Below, in pieces: positions 22,211 to 31,494 of a stretch of 49,025 bases of DNA (its first letter is position 1; the number at the start of each line of letters is the position of its first letter). Position numbers and translations under genes: made by a program. Under the pieces are notes generated by a model. It did no database searches and was not told where the DNA came from. It saw only the letters and a list, made by a program, of their open reading frames with translations. Origin of the DNA: an uncultured Microbulbifer sp. (lineage in GTDB: Bacteria > Pseudomonadota > Gammaproteobacteria > Pseudomonadales > Cellvibrionaceae); assembly GCF_913055755.1 (NCBI RefSeq), contig NZ_CAJXKH010000015.1:1-49025 (forward strand), read 5' to 3'.

Positions 22211-23566
22211 TCACAATCCAGAGCTCGCTGCTGGCAATGGCACTGCCCGTCCCGATCGCACCCTTCCCTTAAGCGGGCTACGTACCTCGCTAACTGCGGC
22301 AATGCCACCGACTGACAGATAGAAAATACATACCATTTGCCCGAAATAAGATACGGCGAGAAAGCTGACGCAGTGCACGAATAGCATGACCGCCAGTCCC
22401 CACAGTAGCCGGCTTGCGGCCACAGAAGTTGTCATGCGCTGCGCACGCCCCAGGCGCAAGAACAACACAGCAAGAAACATGGCAAACAGCAGTAACTGGA
22501 CGACTCCCCCATCGACGCCCGCAAGCACATATTCATTGGTTATATCCTGCATTCCCCAGCCCCAGTGTGCGGTGGCTTTGGTACCAAAGGCCCACCATTC
22601 CCCAAAATGATTGATCGACTGTTGAATCAGGTTATAGCGGTGCCAACCGGTGGATCCACCGGTAATGTCGATGCGCGATAGCAGGTGCCATACGGGCATT
22701 TCCATCACCAGATGCAGTACAAAAAGTACCCCCACCATTGCTATCGCCAGAGAGCGCATGTAGTGGCGCCAGGAATAAAACGCAACCCCGGCCAATGCAC
22801 ACATCAAGGCAACTACCGGCGTACTTGACGCCGTAGCCAGCACAATCAATGGCATACTCACGATGCCCGCGCCAATCAGCATGCGCGCACCGGTACGGCT
22901 CTGCCACAGCGCTATCAGGCAGGGCAGAATGGTCGCCCAGCACAATCCGGCCATGATTGGATGCAAGAATGGCCCCTGGGCCCGCAAGCGACCATTGCGC
23001 GCCAGCGTTTCCTCTGGAACGCCGCCAAATATGGAGAACAGGTTGCGGCCACTCACCTGCTCCAGCGCGAAGAAGGCGAGCATTGGCAGTGACAATGCTG
23101 CAAACCACAGCAGCAGACGGCGCACATCTTCGAATGAACGCAGGCAGGCGCGCCCTATCAGGTAAGCGCCAAATGTATCGATGGCGCCACCGGCACTGGT
23201 AATCACACCTTCAAACCCGCCACTCAGCATTCCCGAGGCCAGCAGATTCCATAGCGTGACCGCAAGTATCAGGTTATCCGGCAGCCCCCAGCGAATCTCG
23301 CGCAACTGCCCGCGCAAAAAAATTGCCGCGAGGGTCGCAAGTATAAGAATTCGCACAAACGTGAAGTCCAGAGAGAATATCGCGATACGCTGGGCACCGG
23401 GCAGCGCAACCGCAATCATGATCAATGGAAACAGCTGATAGCGCCGCGGCAATATCAGTAATGCGATCAGCGCGACCGACAAGGCAGCCAAGCCGATTGG
23501 GTGCGCCATCGTCTGATCGGCCCACAGCGCGCCACCAAAATGTTCCGGCATCACACGTTCAGTCAT
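22211..23566 (-). CDS. O-antigen ligase/Wzy-like polysaccharide polymerase
   Basis: A 451-residue integral membrane protein with about 10-12 hydrophobic segments and a large periplasmic loop after the middle of the chain (about 305-350, ending GWGMQDITNEYVLAGVDGG). This layout and the H/N-rich loop match the Wzy_C/O-antigen ligase superfamily. It would polymerise repeat units in the periplasm after Wzx flipping. As usual for Wzy proteins, sequence identity is low and ligase versus polymerase cannot be separated; its place in the EPS cluster favours polymerase. A gaggtgac box precedes the ATG. Confidence 0.78.
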   Translation of the reverse strand: MTERVMPEHFGGALWADQTMAHPIGLAALSVALIALLILPRRYQLFPLIMIAVALPGAQRIAIFSLDFTFVRILILATLAAIFLRGQLREIRWGLPDNLILAVTLWNLLASGMLSGGFEGVITSAGGAIDTFGAYLIGRACLRSFEDVRRLLLWFAALSLPMLAFFALEQVSGRNLFSIFGGVPEETLARNGRLRAQGPFLHPIMAGLCWATILPCLIALWQSRTGARMLIGAGIVSMPLIVLATASSTPVVALMCALAGVAFYSWRHYMRSLAIAMVGVLFVLHLVMEMPVWHLLSRIDITGGSTGWHRYNLIQQSINHFGEWWAFGTKATAHWGWGMQDITNEYVLAGVDGGVVQLLLFAMFLAVLFLRLGRAQRMTTSVAASRLLWGLAVMLFVHCVSFLAVSYFGQMVCIFYLSVGGIAAVSEVRSPLKGRVRSGRAVPLPAASSGL

Positions 23567-23626
23567 GGGTCACCTCACCCGGGCACGGCACAAAATTGAT
23601 TGAAGATTGCTTGAATGTTTTCGGCA

Positions 23627-24880
23627 TCAAGGTGCCCCCTCGATCGGGTGCCGCAGCCTTTTCCTATAAATGCGCTTCACCGTGCCGAATACCGAGCGCA
23701 GTTTTTCCATGAATCCGAGCTCCCGCCACCAGAAAGGAAAAAGTGCGAAGCCCGAAAATTTCGGTGCGGCCGCACCGAACAAACGCAGTGTGTGCAGCCG
23801 TGCCCACAGGCTACCGCGTGCGCTCAGCAGGTTTGGCTGGGACCGGGGTAACAGGCTGACATCGCTGCCGGTTACCTTCAGGTATCCGGCAGCAATGGCG
23901 CCATCCAGGATCTCCTGCCCGCGGCGGGTACGCACCACAATCAACGAGCTTCCGGATTCACCCGGTTCGACTTCCCGGTACCACGGGTCGCCCACCGCGA
24001 TATCCGCAAACTCCCCGGTGTGGTCTGGACAGATGTAGCAGCGCCACTGACGATGCCGCTGAAGAAAGTCCCAGGATTCCTGGTAACTCATTGTGCGTCG
24101 CTGCGCGCTCTTGCTCTTTGTCTCATAGTCCAGAGACCAGACACCGGGCCAACCATTACCGCGATAGCGCAAAGCCCGGATGGATTCGGGTGAATCCGCG
24201 CCTTGCAATGCGGCAAGTTTGAGAGAGGCACTGGTGGAAGGAACGCCGGCGCAGAAAAATGCGATGCTGAGGCCGAGGTTATCGCGCAGCCCAGGGGTAC
24301 TTTTCTGTGCGGCATGTACCGCCGCCACATCGCAGGGCTTGCCGATAAATACACACTCGCCGTCTGCGTCGATAATCTGACGGAGTTCGGCGCAGGGGCT
24401 TGAAGGTGCGTAGCGTGAACCGGTGGCGGCCAGCAGGTCGGCGCGGTCGCGGCTGAAAACGGTGCGGTTGCGATAAGGATGCACCGGGTCGGAGGCGGTA
24501 TGCAGCACTCCCCGCATACTGCGCCGCTCCAGACAGTAGAGCGCCAGTGCGCTGGCGGCGCCGCCGCTGGATGCGGAAAAGCGCAGTTCTTCGTCACTGG
24601 CGTGCCCCTCGAGCACCTCATATACCGGCCCCCAGGCCGCACGCAGGTCCCGAATCAAGCCGCCGTCTTCGCGGTTGAAGTCGTGCTGCAGGCGTACTCC
24701 GGGACAGGCACCGAACGCAGCACCGCTGGATTCCGGCGCGCTGTCTTTTACCCGCGGCCGCATCCCCTCGCTGGTGACGTCCTCCATCTCGTAGCGCTCA
24801 CTTTCCAGCGTCGCGCAGACACCGCAGCCGGTGCACAAATGATAGTTTCTGACGTCTTCAATAGTCTGGATAATCTGCAT
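23627..24880 (-). CDS. FrhB-type (F420 hydrogenase beta subunit-like) Fe-S flavoprotein
   Basis: A 417-residue protein of the coenzyme F420 hydrogenase/dehydrogenase beta-subunit family. The N-terminus has a ferredoxin-like cluster site, CTGCGVC (Cys16, Cys19, Cys22) with Cys59-Pro. The FrhB core follows with SASSGGAASALALYCLE, FIGKPCDVAAVHA, and CYICPDHTGEFADIAVGDPW (Cys pair). Homologues in non-F420 bacteria occur in polysaccharide clusters and may reduce a sugar or another intermediate with flavin and Fe-S help; no function is established for them. It lies between the wzy-like and pyruvyltransferase genes in one operon. Confidence 0.83.
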   Translation of the reverse strand: MQIIQTIEDVRNYHLCTGCGVCATLESERYEMEDVTSEGMRPRVKDSAPESSGAAFGACPGVRLQHDFNREDGGLIRDLRAAWGPVYEVLEGHASDEELRFSASSGGAASALALYCLERRSMRGVLHTASDPVHPYRNRTVFSRDRADLLAATGSRYAPSSPCAELRQIIDADGECVFIGKPCDVAAVHAAQKSTPGLRDNLGLSIAFFCAGVPSTSASLKLAALQGADSPESIRALRYRGNGWPGVWSLDYETKSKSAQRRTMSYQESWDFLQRHRQWRCYICPDHTGEFADIAVGDPWYREVEPGESGSSLIVVRTRRGQEILDGAIAAGYLKVTGSDVSLLPRSQPNLLSARGSLWARLHTLRLFGAAAPKFSGFALFPFWWRELGFMEKLRSVFGTVKRIYRKRLRHPIEGAP

Positions 24881-24951
24881 GGACTTCCGTGTCCGCTACA
24901 CAATAAATTCGTTCGATACTGCCACACCGTGGAAATCGCAAACTGACGGCC

Positions 24952-26217
24952 TCAAGCACTGATGCAATCACCGGCGATTTTATCCATCTGCTGGTGTGCC
25001 TGGGCCATGACTTCCGGCAACTGCTCACTCAGGGGCACACGCAGTGAATTGCGACACTGGAACGCCTGGTAGACGGCGTCCAGCAGATCGCCACTGTCCA
25101 GGGTTCTGGGGTCAAATACCTGCTCCTGCTGGTTGCAGGTCGCGAATACCCCACGGGTCTTGTCACTATATGCTATCGCGGCAGTGGGAACGCCAGAGGA
25201 CAGGGCGGCAATCGTTGCGTGCATGCGCGTGCCACAAAACCATCCCAGCCTGGCAATGACCCATTTGATTTCCATCTCGTTATATTCACCGTCAAGAATC
25301 TTCACCCTGCCAGCGACTCTCGGACCCAGCCGCTGAAGCAAGTGACGGCAGGCCCGCAGATCTGACTCGCACTCGTCTGGAGATACCTGAACATGCGGAA
25401 TCAGAAGTATGTTCACGTCAGTCTCTGCCAACAGACGCTCTACCAGCTGCTGCAGCACCATGGGGTAATTGGCGACAATGCCGTACTGACGCGCCGCATC
25501 ATTCCCACCATTGAAAATAAGGCCACTCACGTTCAATCCGACAACCTCTCCCTGCTCGCCGTCGAGCCAGGATCTGATCCGACGATCCATATTTGCGGGG
25601 GCCATCGCCGGCAGCAAAAAGGCCACATCCACACCGCAGTGGTGACGGCGGGGGTCGAACTCCGGACCAAGCAGCTCGGAGAGAATTTCAAAACTGTGCC
25701 TGTCGCGCGCCCACGCCGAGTGGCAGCGGCGCACTATATCTGCTGCCTGTGCGCGACTTTTTTTGTTGCGAAAAGGACCATAAGTCTGCGGCAGAAGAAT
25801 CAGCGGTCTCTGCTCGCGCAACGCAATCTGTTTTGGGCCACTGATCAGGGAGAATCGCCTTGGGCCATACAGGTCAGTAAAGCTATCACCACCACTGATA
25901 TCAAGTACCGCCCGAGACTGTGCCAGCGTGTGTACCCCGGGATTTTTTATCCCGGGCAGTATTTGGCTGAGCAGCATGTTCGCGATACTTTCCCTGCGAT
26001 AAATCCGCCGACTGTTGCTTAGACCACACATGCGAATTGGCCACTGCTCGGAACCCACCTGCAAATTGCCCCGCCGCAAGCCCCTGCCATTATCGAAAAT
26101 GCACAGGTCCAAATTCGGGATACGCGCCTTGATTGATATTGCAACTGCGCGCGACAAAGCACTTACCCCCAGGTTTCCGGTGTCTGGTGCCGCGCCAAGC
26201 AGGGAAATAGCTGTCAT
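24952..26217 (-). CDS. Polysaccharide pyruvyl transferase family protein
   Basis: A 421-residue protein of the CsaB/WcaK/GumL superfamily, which adds ketal pyruvate to sugars using phosphoenolpyruvate. Seen: N-terminal LLGAAPDTGNLGVSALSRA, mid-chain LPQTYGPFRN, and the characteristic C-terminal stretch GTRMHATIAALSSGVPTAAI followed by AYSDKTRGV. The frame is open 16 codons upstream, but the ATG at 26217 gives the family start MTAISLLGAAPDTGN. First gene of the minus-strand operon and the nearest gene to the CRP-type site. A pyruvate ketal on the polymer would add negative charge. Confidence 0.87.
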   Translation of the reverse strand: MTAISLLGAAPDTGNLGVSALSRAVAISIKARIPNLDLCIFDNGRGLRRGNLQVGSEQWPIRMCGLSNSRRIYRRESIANMLLSQILPGIKNPGVHTLAQSRAVLDISGGDSFTDLYGPRRFSLISGPKQIALREQRPLILLPQTYGPFRNKKSRAQAADIVRRCHSAWARDRHSFEILSELLGPEFDPRRHHCGVDVAFLLPAMAPANMDRRIRSWLDGEQGEVVGLNVSGLIFNGGNDAARQYGIVANYPMVLQQLVERLLAETDVNILLIPHVQVSPDECESDLRACRHLLQRLGPRVAGRVKILDGEYNEMEIKWVIARLGWFCGTRMHATIAALSSGVPTAAIAYSDKTRGVFATCNQQEQVFDPRTLDSGDLLDAVYQAFQCRNSLRVPLSEQLPEVMAQAHQQMDKIAGDCISA

Positions 26218-26269
26218 CAAACGGCCTGTTTTTCTCTGAATTAATTGATGTGTTTTTGCCAGCACATAT

Positions 26270-26285
26270 TGTGATACACCTCACA
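26270..26285. promoter_or_regulatory. CRP/Vfr-type binding site in the divergent EPS control region
   Basis: TGTGA-TACACC-TCACA is a perfect match to the CRP half-site consensus with the correct 6-bp spacer. It lies in the 293-bp gap between the pyruvyltransferase operon (minus) and the wzx gene (plus). Its centre is about 60 bp from the minus-strand start codon; on that strand TTAATT (26239-26244) is a weak -10 that would put the site near -45. It could control either operon or both. Confidence 0.65.
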
Positions 26286-26510
26286 CAATCGCGATGACAT
26301 TATCGACCCATCACAGGGTAGTGCATCCGTGGCAGATCCGCTCGACAGGCCAAAGGAAAGACGCTTCTTATATTTCCGTAATTAGATGGCATGAAACAGC
26401 ACCTGTAAAATACATAAATGACTACACTTGATTCACCCCGCACGGCGTCACGCCCCGGTACCGGATTAAAATAATTTTCGCAGCAAGCGCACAACCCAAG
26501 TCAGCGGAAA

Positions 26511-28022
26511 GTGCAGCGAATACAGGAATCGGTTTTGTCTGTTCGTCAGAGAATTGTCAAAGGAGCCTCGGTATTAAGCGTAAGCCAGGCTGTGGTGCTC
26601 TCAAGCTCGCTGTTGCGCAATATCATCATCGCTCGTCACATAGATAGTGAGAACTTTGGTATCGCAACCACGTTCGCACTAACCATCTCGCTGGTAGAAA
26701 TGACCAGCAACCTGGCACTGGATCGGGTCCTGGTACAGGACGATGAAGGTGACAGCGATGCCATGCTTGCTTCCGCGCACCTGCTCCAGTTCATCAAGGG
26801 ATTGATACTGGCAGGCATACTGGTGCTGATAGCCGCGCCGGTAGCGCAGCTGTTTGGGCTGCCTCACCTGATCGGTGCCTTCCAGGTGATCGCACTGGTA
26901 CCTGCGCTCCATGGGCTGCTGCATTTTGATCTGGTTGTGCGTCAACGGAAGCTGGATTTTTTGCCGACAGCGCTGTTCGACACAATACCCGAGGTGCTGA
27001 CGCTGGCCACAGCCTGTGTCGCCACCCTGCTTTTTGATGACTACCGCGTGATGCTGGTGGTGATTATCCTGCAGGCGGTCCTGTATGTGGGGGCTTCACA
27101 CCTGCTGGCCCGGCGCCCCTATCGCTGGACCTTCAACGCAAGACTGGCGCGGAAAAAGTTACGTTTCGGCTGGCCGCTATTAATAAACGGCTTCCTGATG
27201 TTCGGCATATTCCAGGGCGACCGCGTCGTCGTAGGCTCCCAATTCGACATGCAAACCCTGGGCTGGTACAGCGTGGCGTTTTCGCTGTGCATGTTACCCA
27301 CCATGTTATTTGCAAAACTGAGCGCCTACCTGCTAATGCCGGTACTGGCGCGCAATCGTGACAATGCCCGACTCTACGCACGCTGTTGTAACCTGGCACT
27401 CAGCGCATGCATCTGCTTTGGACTGATCATGGTTGTCGGATTTGCCACTGCCGGGCCCGCGCTCATACAACTGAGCTTTGGCGCCGAATACATCCAGGCC
27501 AGCAGTGTCATCGTTATCCTCGGGATCATGCAGGCGTTGCGCGTGATTCGCATCGCCCCTTCGATCATTGCCAACAGTCAGGGGCATACTGAAAACGCGA
27601 TGATCTCGAACATTTTCCGGAGCTTTGCCCTCCCCGCTGCGCTCTATCTGGCAATGACCGGGCATTCTGTACAGGCGGTCGCCGCGACTGGTATCGCGGG
27701 AGAAATCGTCGCCCTGGCCGTATCGGTCTATCTGGCACCGCTGGCCCAAGGCAAGCGCACTTTCGTATTCCGGCTGATACTGCTCGCCACTGCTGCAACC
27801 GCTGCAGCGACCGCTGTGATCTTGTATGGCAGCAACTATCCGGAAGCTACGGATATTGCTGGTCAGATTTTGCAACTACTGTATGGCGTGGCTATCGCTG
27901 GTTGCCTGGCAGGTCTGCTTGCGCTTGCCGACCCTGACCTGCGCGCGGAAGGCAAGCGGCTATGGCACCTGCTACGCCGTATTGCCCTGCCCGCCCGCTC
28001 CGTCGCGGGTGAAGACGTATAA
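26511..28022 (+). CDS. Oligosaccharide flippase (Wzx-like)
   Basis: A 503-residue MOP/PST-superfamily membrane protein with about 12-14 hydrophobic segments. The N-terminal segment (GASVLSVSQAVVLSSSLLRN, then RHIDSENFGIATTFAL) and SFGAEYIQASSVIVILGI near residue 330 are typical of Wzx/RfbX flippases. It would move the lipid-linked repeat unit across the inner membrane. The GTG at 26511 has cggaaa just upstream; a slightly later start is possible. The region is visibly richer in A/T than the neighbouring core genes. The asparagine-synthase-like gene follows on the same strand. Confidence 0.87.
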   Translation: MQRIQESVLSVRQRIVKGASVLSVSQAVVLSSSLLRNIIIARHIDSENFGIATTFALTISLVEMTSNLALDRVLVQDDEGDSDAMLASAHLLQFIKGLILAGILVLIAAPVAQLFGLPHLIGAFQVIALVPALHGLLHFDLVVRQRKLDFLPTALFDTIPEVLTLATACVATLLFDDYRVMLVVIILQAVLYVGASHLLARRPYRWTFNARLARKKLRFGWPLLINGFLMFGIFQGDRVVVGSQFDMQTLGWYSVAFSLCMLPTMLFAKLSAYLLMPVLARNRDNARLYARCCNLALSACICFGLIMVVGFATAGPALIQLSFGAEYIQASSVIVILGIMQALRVIRIAPSIIANSQGHTENAMISNIFRSFALPAALYLAMTGHSVQAVAATGIAGEIVALAVSVYLAPLAQGKRTFVFRLILLATAATAAATAVILYGSNYPEATDIAGQILQLLYGVAIAGCLAGLLALADPDLRAEGKRLWHLLRRIALPARSVAGEDV

Positions 28023-28121
28023 AGGCGGTAAGCGGGAAAGCCCGGCTGAATAATACAAAACATAGTGCTTCCCACCGGATCAATTGCGAGAGGCACGATC
28101 AACTTTAGAAAGAAAGTTAAT

Positions 28122-29621
28122 ATGCACTTTCCCAAACAATTTTTACTGGCGAAAACGCCGTTAAAAATTTCTCCCCTATGGCGACAGGTCCAGTATCTTG
28201 GCTGGTGGCTGTCCCTTGCGCCGGAAGTGCAACTGATAAAGGTTCTCGACTCAAACGACAAGACCATAGGCCTGATTATCGGCTGGCCCCTGTTTCGCGG
28301 CAGGCTTCTTAAAGATGGCGACACGATTCGTGCAGCATCCCGGAAAAAAGGTCTGGCGGTAGAATACGAGGAAATTGCCGGTCGCTTCCTCTATTTCTTC
28401 CAGTATCGGAAAAAGCTGGCGGTTGTCACCGATGCGGCCGGATTGATGCCCCTCGTGTACAGCCCAGAGCACTCCACTGCCGCCTCAACCCCTGCGGTAT
28501 TACAGAGGCTGGTCAGGCTGGAGCAGGATGAGAAAATATGCAACGCCTTTGCCGAGGGAAAGCGAGAAACATGGTACCCCTTTGGTGTCACCCCCTACCT
28601 CGGAGTCAGGCGCCTTCTACCCAATCACCGGCTGACCATCGCAGACGGCCGATGCGAACGTTTCTTCCCGCTGCCCGGTGACGTCGAATTGCGCGGGCAA
28701 CCTGATGTAACTATCCAAGACGTTTGCGATATCATCACCCAGTGGGTATCCGAGAACGTCAAGGCACTGGTCAATGCCGGCCACAATGTGGCACACCTGA
28801 CAGGTGGTTTTGATTCCCGCATGATACTGGCAGCGTCACGCGACCTATATCCACGCATGCGTTTCCAGACAATTAGGCAGAATGACACGCGCAATCGGCT
28901 CGACTGTCATATTGCACACCGCATTGCTCGAAAATTTGACCTTGACTATCAGCGGCTTGAATTTATTCCGCCTGACACCGAAGAGATGAAGGACTGGCTA
29001 ATTCGAACCGGTCATTGTATTGAAGATTCCATTTCCGCCTTTTGCACCACTGCCAGGGTATACAACCAGCACTGCCATGAGCTTACCGGCACCTGTGGTG
29101 AGGCAATGCGTGCGGTCTTCTGGTATCCAGGAGATGATCAACTGCAGGAACTGACGCCACGTGAATTCATGCACCGGGTGGAAATTCCGGTAAACGAGGT
29201 GACGACTGATCTTTGCAGGAAATGGCTGGCTGGCCTTCCACCTGGTATCAGCGTCGGCAATTTACTGGATATTGCCTATATCGAACTCCGGGTAGCCTGC
29301 TGGGCGGGGCCCAGTATGTACGGCCACGACATCACCTATCCTTCCATCAGCCCGTTCAGTGGTGCGCGCTATTACAAGGCGATATTATCCTTGCCGGAAA
29401 AGCTGAGAATGGAAAACATGCTCGCCTCCGCTTTTGTCAAGTCCCTGTGGCCGGAACTGCTGCAATTTCCGGTCAATCGCGCGAGCGGGCTGGCCAGATT
29501 GCGCTTTTTATCACAAGAGATAAGGCGGATGTTACCGATTCAGCAGCGCGACCAGGTCAAGCGGATACTGCAAACCATACGCCGGAGAAAGCCGGAGGTG
29601 CACGGAAGGTTTCAAAGCTGA
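28122..29621 (+). CDS. Asparagine synthase-like ATP-dependent amide ligase/amidotransferase
   Basis: A 499-residue protein. The C-terminal half holds the PP-loop ATP-pyrophosphatase motif of AsnB in the form HLTGGFDSRMILA (about residues 225-237), followed by FDLDYQRLEF and ELTGTCGEAMRA. The N-terminal half resembles a degenerate class II glutaminase fold (VVTDAAGLMPLVY) but lacks the catalytic Cys2, so glutamine hydrolysis is unlikely. The ATG at 28122 gives MHFPKQFL; an in-frame GTG at 28065 is less likely. In O-antigen clusters such proteins (WbpS, WbqG) are proposed to amidate uronic acids; here ManNAcA from WecB/WecC is a possible substrate. Confidence 0.78.
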   Translation: MHFPKQFLLAKTPLKISPLWRQVQYLGWWLSLAPEVQLIKVLDSNDKTIGLIIGWPLFRGRLLKDGDTIRAASRKKGLAVEYEEIAGRFLYFFQYRKKLAVVTDAAGLMPLVYSPEHSTAASTPAVLQRLVRLEQDEKICNAFAEGKRETWYPFGVTPYLGVRRLLPNHRLTIADGRCERFFPLPGDVELRGQPDVTIQDVCDIITQWVSENVKALVNAGHNVAHLTGGFDSRMILAASRDLYPRMRFQTIRQNDTRNRLDCHIAHRIARKFDLDYQRLEFIPPDTEEMKDWLIRTGHCIEDSISAFCTTARVYNQHCHELTGTCGEAMRAVFWYPGDDQLQELTPREFMHRVEIPVNEVTTDLCRKWLAGLPPGISVGNLLDIAYIELRVACWAGPSMYGHDITYPSISPFSGARYYKAILSLPEKLRMENMLASAFVKSLWPELLQFPVNRASGLARLRFLSQEIRRMLPIQQRDQVKRILQTIRRRKPEVHGRFQS

Positions 29622-29695
29622 CAACGACAATGTAGGGCATCAGGCAGCGGCTCGACCAGCCAAACTGAACGGTTTACTCCTGCGCCCGCAGGCAA

Positions 29696-31150
29696 TCACT
29701 CCTCGGACTGTTGCAATGGTCCGGGAACTGGCCGCGAAACCAGACCGCGGGGCACCGGATTATCCAGGAAGCCGTTTTCCTTCAGGGGTGCGAGGAAAAA
29801 CTTCGGCAATTGTGATTCATTGACCCGAATTTCCTCCATTTCTCTCCCGGGCATCCGAGTCAGATCGAAAACCGACTTCCGGGGAAAAGTGAGATCATTT
29901 TTTGTCCGGAAATAGCTGCCATCTTCCATCACCATGGGATGGTTTCCACAATCGACATCCCTTCCGACAATCAACCGGGATGCCTCGCTGATCGGTTGCA
30001 TGAGCCAACTTTTCCCCGCACGCAGCGACCAGAACAGATTATTGCTCTCCCGGGCGTTTGCTGGAATCATCGCGGCGCCGAGAAAGATATTGTTATACAA
30101 CTCCAGTCCAGACCCGTCGTATCCCTCCGCCACCGAGTGTACGTTTAACGCCACATTATATCGATAGTGCCCATCGCCGGTGACTCCGTCACAGTTGCCT
30201 TCGCGTTTCTTGGAGAAGAAGAAATTGTTTCGCAAAACAACATTCTCTCCAAGGTTATAGATCCTGAAGGCACTGTTGTTTGAGGTATCGTACAGTGCAT
30301 TGCTCTCAATCAGGATGTTTTTGTATGCGCTCACATCCCCGGGAATTTCGTCCTGATAGAGCATCATTCCCGACGAGTTTCCAATGCCATGCAGCAGGTT
30401 TCCCCGCACCACCAGATCATTGGCACTGATGGCAATAATACTCTGATGAGGTCGGTCGAAAGCCAGCGGATCTTCCGGATATCGGGTGTACTCTTCTCCC
30501 GTTATGTGATTGTTCTCGATCACCCCATAGCGACTGCCACTGGAGTAAATGACGCCAGAGGAACCTTTGACGGTGATGAAGTTTCCACGCACGGTGACAT
30601 GATCGGAATTGCGAACGAGTACGCCGCGAAATACTTCATAGAAACGGTTTCTCTCGATCAAAAATTGCGCCACCCTACGCAGGTTGATGGCGTAGACACC
30701 GTCCCGCGGCCCACGCGACCACCTATCTGAGTGCAACTCACTGTTTTTGACCCTGACGTGGCGGGCGTTGATTGCCTGCACCAGGCGCAGCCGATGCTCG
30801 GTATAGATATCAAACCCATCAAAGGAGAGATAGGCATCGGTTGCCTCGGGGTATTCCAGTTCTATCCCTCCGAGCCTTGGCCGTGTACCCGGAGCAGCCC
30901 GGAACTCGATAAAGTCACTTACTCCCGGGGCTTCGCGTTCCTCAAACACGGGGTATTCCCCACCGTGCACTATGACCAGGCCCCCGTTTTTCAAGGTTCG
31001 ACGGGCCTTGTTCAGGCTCGCCCAGGGGGACTTCTCCGAGCCATCGTTGCGGTCACTTCCCACACCGGAATCAACATGGTAGTCCGCCTGTGACGCCAAA
31101 CTTAGTAGCAGGCCAAACAGTATGCTCAGGAATTTGTTCAATGGATTCAT
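29696..31150 (-). CDS. Secreted right-handed parallel beta-helix protein
   Basis: A 484-residue protein with a Sec signal peptide (FLSILFGLLLSLASQA, cleavage before DYHVDSG). The DUF1565-like start (VDSGVGSDRNDGSEKSPWAS) leads into many short beta-helix coils rich in N-x-V/I patterns (VRGNFITV, IENNHITG, VRGNLLHG, LRNNFFFS), about residues 110-350. The fold is shared by polysaccharide lyases, epimerases and hydrolases, so it may trim or remodel the polymer in the periplasm or outside. Catalytic residues cannot be assigned. It is the only minus-strand gene inside the plus-strand half of the locus. Confidence 0.82.
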   Translation of the reverse strand: MNPLNKFLSILFGLLLSLASQADYHVDSGVGSDRNDGSEKSPWASLNKARRTLKNGGLVIVHGGEYPVFEEREAPGVSDFIEFRAAPGTRPRLGGIELEYPEATDAYLSFDGFDIYTEHRLRLVQAINARHVRVKNSELHSDRWSRGPRDGVYAINLRRVAQFLIERNRFYEVFRGVLVRNSDHVTVRGNFITVKGSSGVIYSSGSRYGVIENNHITGEEYTRYPEDPLAFDRPHQSIIAISANDLVVRGNLLHGIGNSSGMMLYQDEIPGDVSAYKNILIESNALYDTSNNSAFRIYNLGENVVLRNNFFFSKKREGNCDGVTGDGHYRYNVALNVHSVAEGYDGSGLELYNNIFLGAAMIPANARESNNLFWSLRAGKSWLMQPISEASRLIVGRDVDCGNHPMVMEDGSYFRTKNDLTFPRKSVFDLTRMPGREMEEIRVNESQLPKFFLAPLKENGFLDNPVPRGLVSRPVPGPLQQSEE

Positions 31151-31494
31151 GGGGATTCTTCGTTGCGTAAACTTGCTAGCGGCTGGCTATATCCCAAACC
31201 GCGAACACACGTTACAGACACGCCTTTCCGTATTCGGGCACCAGCAGAATAGCGCCTGGTTAGAGCTTTACCGGCCTTCAATTCGGCTGAGTCCACCCGA
31301 ATACGCTATTTCCCACATGTATTCGCCAGGTGGGGCCGCCAGGTTCACAGGGACGGATACACTTACACCTGAACATCTGAACGCTATTCCTGCCGCGTCG
31401 CACCAACACTCGGATTCTCCGCGGTTAACCAAATTCATCGGAAAATCCATTTGTTAACCGGCGCACACCACCAACATAAAAGTAGCGGAGCCCC
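31151..31494. other. Divergent noncoding region with long-range inverted repeat
   Basis: 344 bp between the beta-helix gene (minus) and the VanZ-like gene (plus), with no credible gene. It contains a perfect 10-bp inverted repeat (cgtattcggg 31229-31238 / cccgaatacg 31296-31305) and, inside it, aatagcg / cgctatt. This could be a structured leader or a regulator-binding region. No CRP-type site or clear promoter pair was seen. Confidence 0.45.

Noticed and set aside
28065..28121. GTG start upstream of the asparagine-synthase-like gene
   Set aside because: Adds 19 residues without family character and lacks a Shine-Dalgarno; the ATG at 28122 is preferred.
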